Assembly: GCA_947090755.1 (NCBI GenBank)
Contig: CAMUPF010000005.1
Span: 28,111 to 92,110 of the forward strand
Reading direction: 5' to 3'
DNA: 64,000 bases
DNA from: an uncultured Candidatus Melainabacteria bacterium
Lineage (GTDB): Bacteria; Cyanobacteriota; Vampirovibrionia; Gastranaerophilales; Gastranaerophilaceae
Within the stretch, counting starts at the first letter, position 1. Each line of letters opens with the position of its first letter. The position numbers were made by a program, and so were the translations under genes. A model generated the notes under the pieces. It made no database searches. It was not told where the DNA came from and was given only the letters and a program-made list of their open reading frames with translations. Below, one piece after another: positions 7,979-18,400 of the stretch.

Positions 7979-9122
7979 ATGAAAAAACATAGCAATGTCT
8001 TAACATGGACAGGGGGGGGGGGGGAGCAAGCTGAGCAGAGCCACGAGCATAACTCCGCGAGCGACCATTGAATTGCGGAGTTATGCGAGAGTCGAGCGCG
8101 CGACGGGCAAGACCGCGCTCTTGCCTGCAAGCGCGAGCGTTGGCGTTTTACGCGAAGCGCAGTACCCACGTTGCGCATTCACTATGGCAGAAATCCTTCT
8201 ATCCCTAACAATCATCGGCGTGGTTGCGGCGATAACTTTACCGTCGCTGACAGGAAACATAAATGAGCGCACATGGAACACCCAGCGCAGAGCCCTTTAT
8301 GCCCGTATGTCGCAGGCGATAGCTTTAATGCCTGCTTTAAACGGATACGGAACATTCGATGCCGGAAATGAGTCAACATCCGCTGTAGACACAGCCGCTG
8401 AAACGTTTGTCACAGAAGGCCTGTCTAAAGTTCTAAAAATTAACAATATTTGCGACGCCGACCATCTTGCTGATTGCGGAATTCCTTCAACTATCACGAA
8501 TATTGCGGGAACAAGTCAGATTTCACCGTTCCCTACAAAGATTAGCGAATGGAATCCTGCGTTTACCGAATCTGTTATTTATAATAGTACTACGACTTAT
8601 CAAAACCCGTTGAAAGATATCGATACAAAAGCCGCTGCGTTTGAAACCCAAAATGGTGAAAGTATTGCGGTTTTTTATAATCCTTATTGCGCTTCAGATT
8701 CAAGTGAAATGTTTTATTATGCACAACCTTTAATGTGTGCTAATTTTATATATGATTTAAACGGAAACAAAGGCCCGAACACAGTTGGTAAAGATATCGG
8801 GTTCATGACCGCGCTTTATCCGTCTGATTCTGTTGTTGTCGCTCCGGTACCGCTTGCACGTAAAGCCGGAGATACAAACCATATCAACGCTCTTGTTATG
8901 TGTAAAAATCAGGATTCTGAAAGCAGACTGCCTAATCGTGATGAATTAAGTTCTATGTTTTATAACCAATCGCTGATGGGAATTTCAGGCGGATATTTCT
9001 GGTCCAGTTCTGTTATTACCCCGGGGGCAGACGGTAGGGCTTGGGCTCAATTCTTTGATACCGGTCACAGAAACGCCCATCCGCGTCGAAATGCCCCTGT
9101 TGTATGGTGTGTAAAACGTTAA
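7979..9122 (+). CDS. Phase-variable prepilin-like protein, copy 1 (OFF, 13 G)
   Basis: The leader starts at ATG 7979 after an AAGGAAGG ribosome site and runs into 13 Gs at 8012-8024. With 13 Gs translation stops at 8069-8071 after 30 aa. With 12 Gs the leader would join the long downstream frame to give 380 aa, so this copy is read as switched OFF by one base. The joined product would have a 66-aa leader, then [19 protein letters not shown], the class III prepilin signal with Glu at +5 that PilD-type peptidase cleaves before Phe. The middle carries paired Cys (NNICD, LADCG), the motif [16 protein letters not shown], and a C-terminal DUF1566/lectin-like domain (SRLPNRDEL, FWSSS, WCVKR). The long open frame from TTG 8073 is not a credible independent start. 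Surface pilus or adhesin role is inferred. A homopolymer sequencing error is the main alternative. Confidence 0.8.
8012..8024 (+). repeat. Poly-G tract, 13 bases (pilin copy 1)
   Basis: An uninterrupted run of 13 G inside the leader codons. Slipped-strand mispairing at such a tract would switch the gene between frames; 12 or 15 Gs would restore the pilin frame. Confidence 0.9.
8025..8165 (+). repeat. Palindrome-rich leader insert shared with pilin copy 3
   Basis: GC-rich DNA between the G tract and the pilin signal. It contains an inverted repeat (CATAACTCCGC facing GCGGAGTTATG) and a second hairpin around GGCAAGA/TCTTGCC. About 140 bases are nearly identical to 38129-38279 in copy 3, much closer than the rest of the two genes. 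This suggests recent copying or gene conversion. Confidence 0.75.
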
Positions 9123-9124
9123 TA

Positions 9125-9152
9125 AAAAAGCCCGATTTCGGGCTTTTTTTTT
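9125..9152. terminator. Bidirectional intrinsic terminator after pilin 1
   Basis: AAAAAAGCCCGA, a 2-3 base loop and TCGGGCTTTTTTTT form a stem flanked by A and T runs. It serves both pilin 1 and the convergent efflux operon. Confidence 0.9.
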
Positions 9153-10587
9153 ACTCTGTTAAATTCAAGATATCATCATTACAAGGGTTTATGTTTTTAC
9201 CCACAGCCTTTTCAACTAATGCACGCGCCGAGTTGTACTGATAAAGAGCGGAGTAGTAATTCAATTGAGCCGTCTGGTAAAGGTTCTGCGCGTCTTTTAA
9301 CTCAATCGGGCTGGCTTCACCGACTTTATAGCGTCCGTAGGAAAGTTCATAGTTCTCTTTTGTTTGTTTAACCTGTAAAAGTGCGACCGGTACGGAGTTT
9401 TTCTTTTCTTGAAGTGTCAGGTATGCGTTTCTGATTTCAAGATAGATGTCGTTTTGAACTTTTTTTGCCGCGGCAAGTTGTCTGTCGTAAAGATATCGTG
9501 CCTCTTTTATTTCATTTTTTATCAGCATTCCGTTGATTGTCGGGAAGGTCAGGTATGCACCGTAGTTATAACCGTAATTTGATGTCCAGTGTTTACCACC
9601 GACAGCGTATTGGCCTTCAGCTGTTATTGTCGGGAAGTAAGATTTTTTGACAAGTTTGAGTGTTTGTTTGGCGGTTTCAACCTGAAGCTCTGCCTGTCTT
9701 AGTTCCGGCCTTGCTTCGCGTGCAACGTCAATAAGTTCGTCAAATGTAAGGTCAAATGGCGTGAACATTAGTGCATCTTTCGGCGAATATTTGTCAATAA
9801 ACGGAATTCCCATTACATTATTCAGTCTTGCAACTGCAAGATTGACAGCATTTTCAGCCGTGATAAGCTTTAATTTCGCATCCGAAAGATTCGCTTCTGC
9901 AATTGTTACGTCAACCTTAGGATTCAAGCCGATTTCGTAAAATGATTTGGCCTGATTATAAAAAAGTTCAAACTTTCTAACTGTATCAAGCGCAACTTCT
10001 TTTTGCTGGTTTGCATAAAGAAGGTTAAAGTACGCGTCTTTTGTCTGGTAGATTACGTTGTTAATCACAGACGCAAGTGTCTGTTTGGAGTTTTCGAATT
10101 CTAAGCGTCTGATTGTTGCCTGATTTTGTGTTACGCCAAAGTCGTAAAGCATTTGCTGCAGGGTTGCCTGACCGAGAATAAAGTAGTTGAATGTCAGATT
10201 TCTTCCCAATGCGTCAGACAATTGCAGTTGTTTGATTTTTGTGTAACCGGTTTGCCAGCTGAATTTAGGAAAATAATTTGACCAGACCTGTCTTATTCTC
10301 GTGTCAGAAGCAAGGGTATCATGGAACGCTACGTTAATATCCGGATTGTTGCCGAGTGCAAGTTCAATACAATTCATCAGCGTGAGGTTAACTGTTTTTT
10401 CAACGCCGGCTTCAATGACTATTTTCCCGTCTTCGTCCTGAGTTATGTCGTAGGGTAATACTTCTTCTGCCTGAGGGAATTCGTGTTCGTCAAGTTCGTT
10501 GCGAATATCCTCTTCACTTTCTGCCATAACCGCAGGTGAAGCAATAAGTGCCAGAATTATATTCAAAAGTAATAATTTTTTTATCAT
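9151..10587 (-). CDS. TolC-family outer membrane efflux protein
   Basis: A 478-aa protein with a signal peptide (MIKKLLLLNIILALIASPAVMA). It has the internally repeated layout of the outer membrane efflux family: helical repeat 1 (about 65-280, LMNCIELALGNNPDINVAF and NLAVARLNNVMGIP) and repeat 2 (about 290-470, LRQAELQVETAKQTLKLVKK and YKVGEASPIELKDAQNLYQ). It forms the trimeric channel-tunnel across the outer membrane for the pump encoded just upstream. It is the last gene of the MFP-RND-TolC operon and starts 1 base after the RND stop codon. The substrate range is unknown. Confidence 0.92.
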   Translation of the reverse strand: MIKKLLLLNIILALIASPAVMAESEEDIRNELDEHEFPQAEEVLPYDITQDEDGKIVIEAGVEKTVNLTLMNCIELALGNNPDINVAFHDTLASDTRIRQVWSNYFPKFSWQTGYTKIKQLQLSDALGRNLTFNYFILGQATLQQMLYDFGVTQNQATIRRLEFENSKQTLASVINNVIYQTKDAYFNLLYANQQKEVALDTVRKFELFYNQAKSFYEIGLNPKVDVTIAEANLSDAKLKLITAENAVNLAVARLNNVMGIPFIDKYSPKDALMFTPFDLTFDELIDVAREARPELRQAELQVETAKQTLKLVKKSYFPTITAEGQYAVGGKHWTSNYGYNYGAYLTFPTINGMLIKNEIKEARYLYDRQLAAAKKVQNDIYLEIRNAYLTLQEKKNSVPVALLQVKQTKENYELSYGRYKVGEASPIELKDAQNLYQTAQLNYYSALYQYNSARALVEKAVGKNINPCNDDILNLTE

Positions 10588-10588
10588 A

Positions 10589-13500
10589 TCAGGAAATTCC
10601 TTTTTTAGATTTTATGTATCTTGCGACATTGATTTTCATTTCTTCAATCATGACATAGAAGGCCGGTACGAGGAAGGTTCCGATGAACGCAACAGCCATC
10701 ATACCGCCGAATACTGTCATACCGACTGAGTGTCTGCTTGCTGCACCGGCTCCTGTTGCCGTAACAAGCGGTACCAGACCTAAAATGAATGCAATGTTTG
10801 TCATCATAACCGCCCGGAAACGCAGGTATGCTGCCTGCACGGCTGCTTCTTTTATTGGTAAGCCATTTTCGTGGGCTTCTTTCGCAAACTCAATAATCAA
10901 AATCGCCTGTTTTGTACTTAAACCGATTAACATTACCAAACCGATTTGCGCATAAATATCGAGCGCTCCGCCGAATTGTGCCTGAATCGCAATGAATGCA
11001 AGCGCTCCGACCATCGCAATAGGTGAAATCAGAAGTACCGCAACAGGCAGCATCCAGCTTTCGTATAAACCTACGAGGAATAAGTATACGAAAACAAGTG
11101 ACATAGCAAGGATTGCACCGATTTGACCGCTGGAATCCTTTTCCTGTAATGAACTTCCTGACCATGCATAGCCAATATCGCGCGGAAGAACTTTATCTGC
11201 GATTTCTTCAAATTTTTTCATCGCCTGACCGGAACTCTTTCCCGCTTTTACGCTGGCGTTTACTGTTACTGCTTCATACATATTGAAACGTGTCAAACTA
11301 TACGGGCCTGTTACGTTTTTGTATTTAACAACAGCGTTCAACGGAACCATTTTGCCCTGATTGTTTTTAACGTAAATTTTATCAACATCGGACGGCTTTT
11401 CACGGAAAGGTGCGTCAGCCTGTAAGTACACACGGTAAACACGGCCAAATTTGTTAAAGTCGTTTACGTAAGATTTGCCGAAATATCCTGATAATGCCGA
11501 ATAAATGCTGGAAATTTCTACACCTTGCGATAACGCTTTTTCTTCATCAATTAGCATCATCATCTGCGGTAAGTTCGCGGTGAAGGATGTATAAACCATT
11601 GAGTATTCTGGTTCGTGCATTGCGGCAGCGATAAATTTCAAGGTTTCCTGATAAAGTTCCTGCGGAGAGCGTTCACCCTTGTCCAGTATTTGGAACTCTA
11701 AGCCCCCGAACATACCCAGACCCGAGATTGACGGAGGCGGGAAGGACGCGATAATCGCAGACGGATAGTTCGCAAACATTCTGTTTATCTGGCCTAAAAT
11801 ACTTTGCATAGAAAGTTCTTTTTTCTTTCTATGTTTAAATTCTTGAAGTTCTGTAACGATGAAAGCTGTGTTTTCGCCGTTCATACCAACCAGAACGATT
11901 GTTCCTTCAACCCCCGGAATTGTACGGATTTTTTTATCAATCGCGTCAGCGACTTCGCTGGTTCTTGATGCTGATGAACCTTCCGGTAATTGGATTTGAG
12001 AGAAAATAGTTCCCTTGTCTTCTGTCGGGATAAAGCCTGACGGAACAATAAGGAAAAATACTATGATTAACGCTAAAATTGTGCCGTAAACCGCAAGTGT
12101 TAACGGAATATTATTTATAAATTTTTTCGCGACATCAAGGTATTTTTCACGGATATCATTGAACCAGACGTTAAATTTATCAATGAAAGCATAATCAGCT
12201 TTTTCTGTATTAGAATCCAGAATCATCGCGCAAAGTGCCGGTGTAAGCGTTAGGGCAACAACGGTAGAAAGCCCTATGGAACTTGCAATACACAGCGCAA
12301 ATTGCCGGAATATCTGCCCCGTAATCCCGGCCATAAAAGATACCGGAACGAATACGGCCATCAAAACGAGTGATGTTGCAACAACCGGGCTTAAAACCTC
12401 TTTCATTGTGATTTCGGTGGCTTCTTTAGGTGATTTGCCGTCCTGAATATGCCGCTGGGTGTTTTCAAGTACAACAATCGCGTCGTCTACAACCAGACCA
12501 ACAGCGAGTACCAGCGCAAAGAGGATTAACAGGTTAATTGAGAACCCGAACATATTCATAAAAATAAATACGCCTATTAAGGAAACCGGAATCGCGCAAA
12601 ATGGGATTAACGCGGCTCTTTTACTTCCTAAGAACAGGTACGTAACTATACCAACGAGCAAGACCGCAAGTCCGATTGCGCTGATAACTTCTTTGATGGA
12701 TTCGCGGACAAACTCTGTTTCATCGTACTGGATATGGTATTCAATACCCTGCGGTAAGCTTTTGCCAAGTTGCGCCATTTTTTTCTTAACTTTATTCGCT
12801 AGGTCAATGGCGTTTGCTTCCGGAAGTTTGTTAACTGCAATAATTGCCGCGTTATCACCGTTGATTCTTGAGAAGAACGAATAACTTTCCGCCCCGAGTT
12901 CAACGCGTGAAACATCTTTTAGTCTTACATTTGAACCGTCCGATTTTGATTTGACAATAATATTTTCAAAGTCTTCTACAGAAGTTAAGCGGCCTTTTGT
13001 ACGCAGGGTTAATTTGACCATCTGCTTGTTGACCATAGGTTCAACGCCTAAGTCACCGGCCGGCGCCTGAGTGTTTTGGGATTGAATAGCTTTGGATACT
13101 TCTTCGACGGTTATGCCGAGGTTTGCCATTTTGTTTGCGTCGAGCCATATTCTCATCGCATAGCTTGAGGAGCCGAATACCGAAATATCCCCGACACCCT
13201 TGATACGTGCAAGTTCGTCTTTCAGATAAATTGACGCATAGTTTGCGATGTATAAGTTATCATAAGTTCCGGTGGGGGAGTTTACGGAAATCATCATGAA
13301 ACCCGGACCGCCCGTGGATTTCTTAACTGAAAGCCCGTAACGCTTAACTTCTTCCGGCAAACGCGGGGTTACAAGTTGTAACTGGTTTTGAACGTTTACA
13401 ACCGCCATGTCAGGGTCTGAACCTACGTTAAAAAACAGGGTTAATTTATATTGACCGTTCTGTGAAGTTGAGGACATGTAAATCATATCTTCAACCCCGT

Positions 13501-13720
13501 TCAGTTGTGCTTCAACCGGAGCGGCGATAGTTGATTCGATTACGTCAGAACTCGCACCGGCATAAGTTGCTGTTACAACAACCTGCGGCGGGGTAATTGA
13601 CGGGTATTCCTCTAATGGCAGAACGTTTACCATCAACAAGCCCGCAAGTATGATTACAAGCGAAATTACTATTGCTAATTTCGGACGTTGTATAAATAAA
13701 TTCCCTTTATTTTCTGCCAT
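10589..13720 (-). CDS. RND-family (HAE1) multidrug efflux transporter, AcrB-like
   Basis: A 1043-aa inner-membrane proton antiporter of full family length. It has the twelve-helix layout with two large periplasmic loops. The transport residues are present: the paired Asp in GLVVDDAIVVLEN (TM4) and the Lys in IGLSTKQAILIIEFAKE (TM10). The N-terminus (FIQRPKLAIVISLVIILAGLL, LPLEEYPSITPPQV) is typical of AcrB/MexB. It is encoded between its adaptor and its outer membrane channel. Its ATG overlaps the adaptor stop in TAATG, implying coupled translation. Likely substrates are amphiphilic drugs, bile salts or dyes, but sequence alone does not tell. Confidence 0.95.
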   Translation of the reverse strand: MAENKGNLFIQRPKLAIVISLVIILAGLLMVNVLPLEEYPSITPPQVVVTATYAGASSDVIESTIAAPVEAQLNGVEDMIYMSSTSQNGQYKLTLFFNVGSDPDMAVVNVQNQLQLVTPRLPEEVKRYGLSVKKSTGGPGFMMISVNSPTGTYDNLYIANYASIYLKDELARIKGVGDISVFGSSSYAMRIWLDANKMANLGITVEEVSKAIQSQNTQAPAGDLGVEPMVNKQMVKLTLRTKGRLTSVEDFENIIVKSKSDGSNVRLKDVSRVELGAESYSFFSRINGDNAAIIAVNKLPEANAIDLANKVKKKMAQLGKSLPQGIEYHIQYDETEFVRESIKEVISAIGLAVLLVGIVTYLFLGSKRAALIPFCAIPVSLIGVFIFMNMFGFSINLLILFALVLAVGLVVDDAIVVLENTQRHIQDGKSPKEATEITMKEVLSPVVATSLVLMAVFVPVSFMAGITGQIFRQFALCIASSIGLSTVVALTLTPALCAMILDSNTEKADYAFIDKFNVWFNDIREKYLDVAKKFINNIPLTLAVYGTILALIIVFFLIVPSGFIPTEDKGTIFSQIQLPEGSSASRTSEVADAIDKKIRTIPGVEGTIVLVGMNGENTAFIVTELQEFKHRKKKELSMQSILGQINRMFANYPSAIIASFPPPSISGLGMFGGLEFQILDKGERSPQELYQETLKFIAAAMHEPEYSMVYTSFTANLPQMMMLIDEEKALSQGVEISSIYSALSGYFGKSYVNDFNKFGRVYRVYLQADAPFREKPSDVDKIYVKNNQGKMVPLNAVVKYKNVTGPYSLTRFNMYEAVTVNASVKAGKSSGQAMKKFEEIADKVLPRDIGYAWSGSSLQEKDSSGQIGAILAMSLVFVYLFLVGLYESWMLPVAVLLISPIAMVGALAFIAIQAQFGGALDIYAQIGLVMLIGLSTKQAILIIEFAKEAHENGLPIKEAAVQAAYLRFRAVMMTNIAFILGLVPLVTATGAGAASRHSVGMTVFGGMMAVAFIGTFLVPAFYVMIEEMKINVARYIKSKKGIS

Positions 13721-14910
13721 TATTTATTTCCTTTTTTCTTGTGTTTTTTGTTGTTTTTTTCTTCTTCGAGCGCAACCATCTTTGCTTTTTCTTCCGGTGT
13801 TATTTCTTGAACAGGAGAGCCCGGAACAACTTTTTGCAAGCCGTCAACAACTATTCTGTCGCCGGTTTTTACGCCGTCTGTTATAATCCAGTTGTCGCCT
13901 GACTGAATGCCTGTTTTTATATATGTAAGGTTTGCGATGTTGTTTTCATCAACCGTGTAAACATATTTTCCTGTCTGATTTTCCTGAATAGCTATTTGCG
14001 GAACTATTGGTGCTTTAATTTTATTATTTGAGAATAGTTTTATGTTAACGAATTCGCCGTGAAGCAGGATGTTTTTAGGGTTTGCAAACGTTGCACGCAT
14101 TGTGACCGTGCCGGTTGTTTCATCGACTTTGTTGTCGTGGAAATCTTGTGTGCCTTCAAGTTCATATTTGTAGCCGCTTGAGAAATAGAGTTCAACTTTT
14201 CGCGGCTGATTGTTTGTTTTGTCGGTCTGCATAAGTGTTGCAAAATCTGCTGTATCCATCGGGAATGTTACATAAATCGGATCCATACTGTTGATGGTTG
14301 TGAGCGGACCGGAGGTTGGTGAAACGTAGTTCCCCAGCGTTACCGTTATAAGACCTACACGTCCGTCAACAGGTGCTTTTACGTCAGTATAGCCAAGAAT
14401 TCTGTTTGAATCGGAATTAGCGGCTTTTGCAGAGGCTAACTGCGCAACAAGTGAATCTCTGTTTGCAAGCATTTCGTCATATTGCGCTTTTGAAATATAA
14501 TCGTTTTTAATAAGTTCCTGCGCGCGTTTAAGCTGTTTTTCAGCGTATGTTAAACGGGCCTGAATATTTTTAACATTAGCCTGTGCAACCTGTGCGGCAT
14601 TGCTAAATTCATCAGGTTCGATTTTGAAAAGGTTTTGTCCTGCTTTTACATAGTCGCCTTCTTTAAAGTAACTCTGGGTCAAATAGCCTGAAATTCTGGC
14701 AAGGACTTTAACCTGATACTTAGAAACCACGCGTCCCGGAGCCTCGTAAGTCCAGATAATTTCTTCTTCGCCGACAGGTTCAATAATAACCTGCGGTGCC
14801 GGTCTTCCTTTTCCCGCTGACTTTTTGGATACAATAAGTTTGTATATTCCGAAGCCTGCCAGAAGCACTAAAACGGCCAATATTGCAGTATATATATGTT
14901 TATTATTCAT
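13720..14910 (-). CDS. Membrane fusion protein (AcrA/MexA-like periplasmic adaptor)
   Basis: A 396-aa adaptor. The N-terminus holds one membrane anchor (about 7-26, YTAILAVLVLLAGFGIYKLI) with no lipobox, so it is probably anchored by this helix rather than by lipid. A lipoyl-like half (VLARISGYLTQSYFKEGDYV), a coiled-coil hairpin (about 105-170), the second lipoyl half (VKAPVDGRVGLITVTLGNYV) and beta-barrel domains follow. The Lys-rich tail (about 375-396) is an oddity. It links the RND pump to the TolC-like channel and is the first gene of this operon. Divergent from panD across a repeat-bearing intergenic region. Confidence 0.92.
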   Translation of the reverse strand: MNNKHIYTAILAVLVLLAGFGIYKLIVSKKSAGKGRPAPQVIIEPVGEEEIIWTYEAPGRVVSKYQVKVLARISGYLTQSYFKEGDYVKAGQNLFKIEPDEFSNAAQVAQANVKNIQARLTYAEKQLKRAQELIKNDYISKAQYDEMLANRDSLVAQLASAKAANSDSNRILGYTDVKAPVDGRVGLITVTLGNYVSPTSGPLTTINSMDPIYVTFPMDTADFATLMQTDKTNNQPRKVELYFSSGYKYELEGTQDFHDNKVDETTGTVTMRATFANPKNILLHGEFVNIKLFSNNKIKAPIVPQIAIQENQTGKYVYTVDENNIANLTYIKTGIQSGDNWIITDGVKTGDRIVVDGLQKVVPGSPVQEITPEEKAKMVALEEEKNNKKHKKKGNK

Positions 14911-14943
14911 TACACTCTCCCTTAAAATTATAATATCCCTTTA

Positions 14944-15052
14944 AAAGCAGTTCTCCGCCACCTGCCGTCCTCACTCACGTGAGGCCGCGCCGTGGCTGCG
15001 CTGTCTAATACGCCGCTCAGAAATTTCGCGAAGCGAAATTTCTTCGGACCCT
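14944..15052. repeat. Intergenic palindromic repeat cluster (family A copy 1 plus hairpin)
   Basis: The left part begins AAAAGCAGTTCTCCGCC and ends GGCTGCGCTGTCTAATAC (14944-15011). The same ends recur at 61882-61946 and, inverted, at 28301-28338. Between them CTCACTCACGTGAGG forms a short palindrome. To the right GAAATTTCGC and GCGAAATTTC (15020-15042) form a perfect 10-bp stem with a 3-base loop. No T-tail fits a normal terminator. Confidence 0.65.
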
Positions 15053-15076
15053 TATAACTTTTATAGCAGACTAATT

Positions 15077-15105
15077 TTGACATGTCAACTTGTTTGTTAT
15101 AGCAT
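15077..15105 (+). promoter_or_regulatory. panD promoter with palindrome over the -35 box
   Basis: TTGACA (15077-15082), a 17-base spacer and a weak TAGCAT -10. The -35 box lies inside a perfect 12-base palindrome TTGACATGTCAA (15077-15088), which could be an operator. Confidence 0.45.
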
Positions 15106-15123
15106 TATACGGGTGAGGGAATT

Positions 15124-15474
15124 ATGTTGAGAGAATTTTTAGAATCAAAAATCCACAGAGCCACAGTTACAGACGCAAACCTTAATTACGTCGGCTCAAT
15201 TACAATAGACGAAGAACTTATGAACGCAGCAAAAATGCGTGAATGGCAAAAAGTCGAAATTTTAGATATTAATAACGGCGAACGTTTTCAGACATATATT
15301 ATTAAAGGGAAAGCCGGAAGCGGCGTTATATGTTTGAACGGTGCAGCTGCCCGAAAAGTTCAAAAGGGCGATAAAGTTATTATCGTGACTTACGCAATTT
15401 TGAACGAACAGGAAATTCAAAATTACAAGCCGAATATTGTTATCGTTGATGATAATAATAAAATTGTCGGCTAG
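15124..15474 (+). CDS. panD: Aspartate 1-decarboxylase (PanD)
   Basis: A 116-aa pyruvoyl enzyme that decarboxylates aspartate to beta-alanine for pantothenate and coenzyme A synthesis. The self-cleavage site is Gly24-Ser25 in NYVGSITID, where Ser25 becomes the pyruvoyl group. [14 protein letters not shown] at the N-terminus and [19 protein letters not shown] in the second half are family hallmarks; Lys9 and Tyr58-region residues expected in the active site are in place. Length is slightly short of E. coli (126 aa). It stands upstream of the giant AsmA-like gene with 22 bases between, so they may share a transcript. Other pantothenate genes are not nearby. Confidence 0.95.
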   Translation: MLREFLESKIHRATVTDANLNYVGSITIDEELMNAAKMREWQKVEILDINNGERFQTYIIKGKAGSGVICLNGAAARKVQKGDKVIIVTYAILNEQEIQNYKPNIVIVDDNNKIVG

Positions 15475-15496
15475 AATTTACTAAGGAGTATTAGGG

Positions 15497-18400
15497 ATGA
15501 AATTATTTTTTAAAATATTAGGGATAACTGTAGGTGTATTATTAATAGGCCTTTATCTGGCGTTTTTATTTTTACTGCCGAAATTTGATTTGAATCAGTT
15601 TAAACCTGAGATTCAAAAAATAGCAAAAGAACAGGCAAAATTGGATATTAATTTTGAAAACGCAAAGATAATTACAACACCGCTTCTAGGCGTTGGCGTT
15701 AAGGCCGATGATATTTCCGTAAAACTTCCTGACGGTTCTGTTTTGTTCAGCGCAGACGGCGTTAAAGGCCGTATTGCTTTGCCGAGCCTTTTCCTTTTGA
15801 CGGTTAAAGTTTCCTGTGCGGAAGTTTATTCTCCGTTTGTAAATATTGAAATCGTCGATGACAAGGCGTTCAAAATAGTTCAAGTTCTGGATGAAATCCT
15901 TAGTGCTCAGGAAACCGTACTTGAAGAAGCCGAGCAAACAGCATCTACTGAGGCTCCGGCGTTTAATCCGGCATGGATTAGAATTAAAGTTCCCTGCGTT
16001 AAACTTACAAACTATAAAGTCCTCATTAACGACTTGAAATCTAAGCATTATTTGACACTTAAGGGTGACGAATTAAAGCTTGCATACCTTAACGGCAAGA
16101 TTTTTAAATTCAAAACTTACGCGGAATTTTTCTCCGATGAGGAAAAGAATATTACTGCGAATCTTGAAATCAACACATTTATTCCGCCGGCAGTTCAGTT
16201 GGACGAAGAAGACGACGAAGCACAGCGCGTGGAAATTCCCTTTATAAACCCTGTTTCTATGTATAGAAATTATGATTTGAAATCAAATGTGGATGTAAAA
16301 ATTCGTCTTCGTGAACGTGCTAAAAATCTCGTTTCTTTCGGTCATGTGAATATTGACGGCGTAACTTTGAAGTTGTCACAATTACAGCTTCCTGAAAGTT
16401 ATTTCCATCTTAAAACCCGCGGTTTCTGGGCTGATATTGATACAAACCTAAACTTACTAAAAGACCAGCATATCGCGCTTCTGGGCAAAGTCAACTACAG
16501 CCGCCGCCCGAAATTTGATATGAATATCAAAACAAATGAAATCTATTTTAACGATATAATTGTTTTGACAAAGGCTCTTCTTGATTCACTTCATATTCAA
16601 AACGATTTGAATAAAGTTAATATGGCGGGATTTGTAAAAGCTAATACACATATTAAAACAAATTTTAAAAAACTTATTTCTAATGGTGAAATTGATATTA
16701 AAGACGGCGCGTTGACAATAAAAGGCGTCGGAAATGTAATTTCTGATTTGAAAGCGCTTATTCTTCTTGAAAATAACGTTATGGCGATTAAGGATACTTC
16801 TCTAAACCTTGCAGGCGCAAAAGTCGTCGCTGATGGTAAGATTGATGAAAAATCAGTCGCTGATATAAATATTAAAACTGAAAGAATTTCTATTCCGACA
16901 TTATTCAACGCTTTTGCACCGGATGATGTTAAGCGTGCATTTAATTTTGCTTCAGGCGATTTCACATTGAACCTTGATATCAAAGGCAAACTTAATAATG
17001 CCGTTGCAAAACTGGGGTTTGATTTAAATAATTTGAATCTTTCAGACCGTGCAAGAACATTTGTTGTTACAAATAATAAGCTTAACGCAGATTTTTCTTG
17101 CGATAAGAAGGATTTAGTCGGCGCTGTTAATAATACCGGATTAAAAATTGCGCTTCCGGTTAATAAGTCGAATATCGCAGTGCCGGAATTTGAAATGAAT
17201 ATTGCGCAAAAGAATGTTGTAATTCCTGAAAATACAATTGTTTTAAATAACAGTTCAAATATATTTTTCCACGGGGAAATTACGGATTACACTAAACTTT
17301 CAAATATAGATTTGACAGCGGATGGTAAAGTTCTGGCGTCAGATTTGATAAATATTATCGGTAAAAATTTATCCCCGTTCTTTAATATGAAAGGCCAGCC
17401 GGCCGTTCAGGTTGCGGTTAACGGTAATGCTAAAAAACAAACATTGAACGCGGAAATCCTTGCCGACAAGGATAACTATTTTACACCTGTCAATATTGAC
17501 CTTTTGAGGGATAAAGTTACGGCGTTGCGCTCAACGATTGATTTTAAAGGTGACAGAATAAAAATTAAAGATACAGGTATTTTTACCAAAAATATTGTTG
17601 TTGATGATAAAGGCAATGAAAAACCTGTATATAAAGAGGTTCTAGGTGTTGACGGCACAATCGTCGGCAATAATATTAACCTTTTGAAAATTACTATGCC
17701 GGAAACATTAAAAGTTTCAATTCAAGCGTTTAAAAATTCAATAATGGATGTGAAAGGTCATCTTTTTGTTTTCGGAGAAATCGCTTCTCCGAGATTTAGA
17801 GGCGGATATGAGATTAAAAATCTTTCTATTCCGGACCTTATGATGACGCTGGAAAGCGGCTCACTCGCGTTTAAAGGGAGAGAACTTGGCGCAAAAGTCA
17901 GAAACTTGCTTGTCAACGGTTCTGATTTTGAAGTTGACACAACGATAAGCCTTGTTCCGGCCACTGTTTTGAATATTACCGGCATGGATGTTAAATCAAA
18001 CCTTGTTGACGCTGATAAGTTGATGAAAGTCAGCGAAGCGGCAATGAAATTTGTACCGGCATCACCTGCACCTGCGGCAAATGCGGCACCTGCTGATATT
18101 CCGGTGGCATTGAGAAACGGACACTTTAGCGGCAGAACTTTGAAAAGCGGTGCAATCGTAACGGGTCAAACCGATACGGACTTCGCTTTGAATAGAAATA
18201 TTCTTGTTTTAAATAATCTGCGCACACGTGTTTTTGACGGCGCTGTACGCGGCGATATTTCTATGAATTTACTTACAACTTTAATGCAGATTAAAGTAAG
18301 CGGTAGTAATTTAGATGTTCAAAAAGCACTCCTTCAAGCAGCCGCTATGGATAACATGCTTTACGGTACGGCTGAATTTGATACAGATATTTCATTACGT

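Noticed and set aside
8073..9122. Pilin copy 1 as a gene starting at TTG 8073, after the G tract
   Set aside because: The promoter, ribosome site and MKK leader lie upstream and are conserved in five copies. Copy 3 reads through the same DNA in one frame. The TTG has no ribosome site and lies inside a palindromic repeat.
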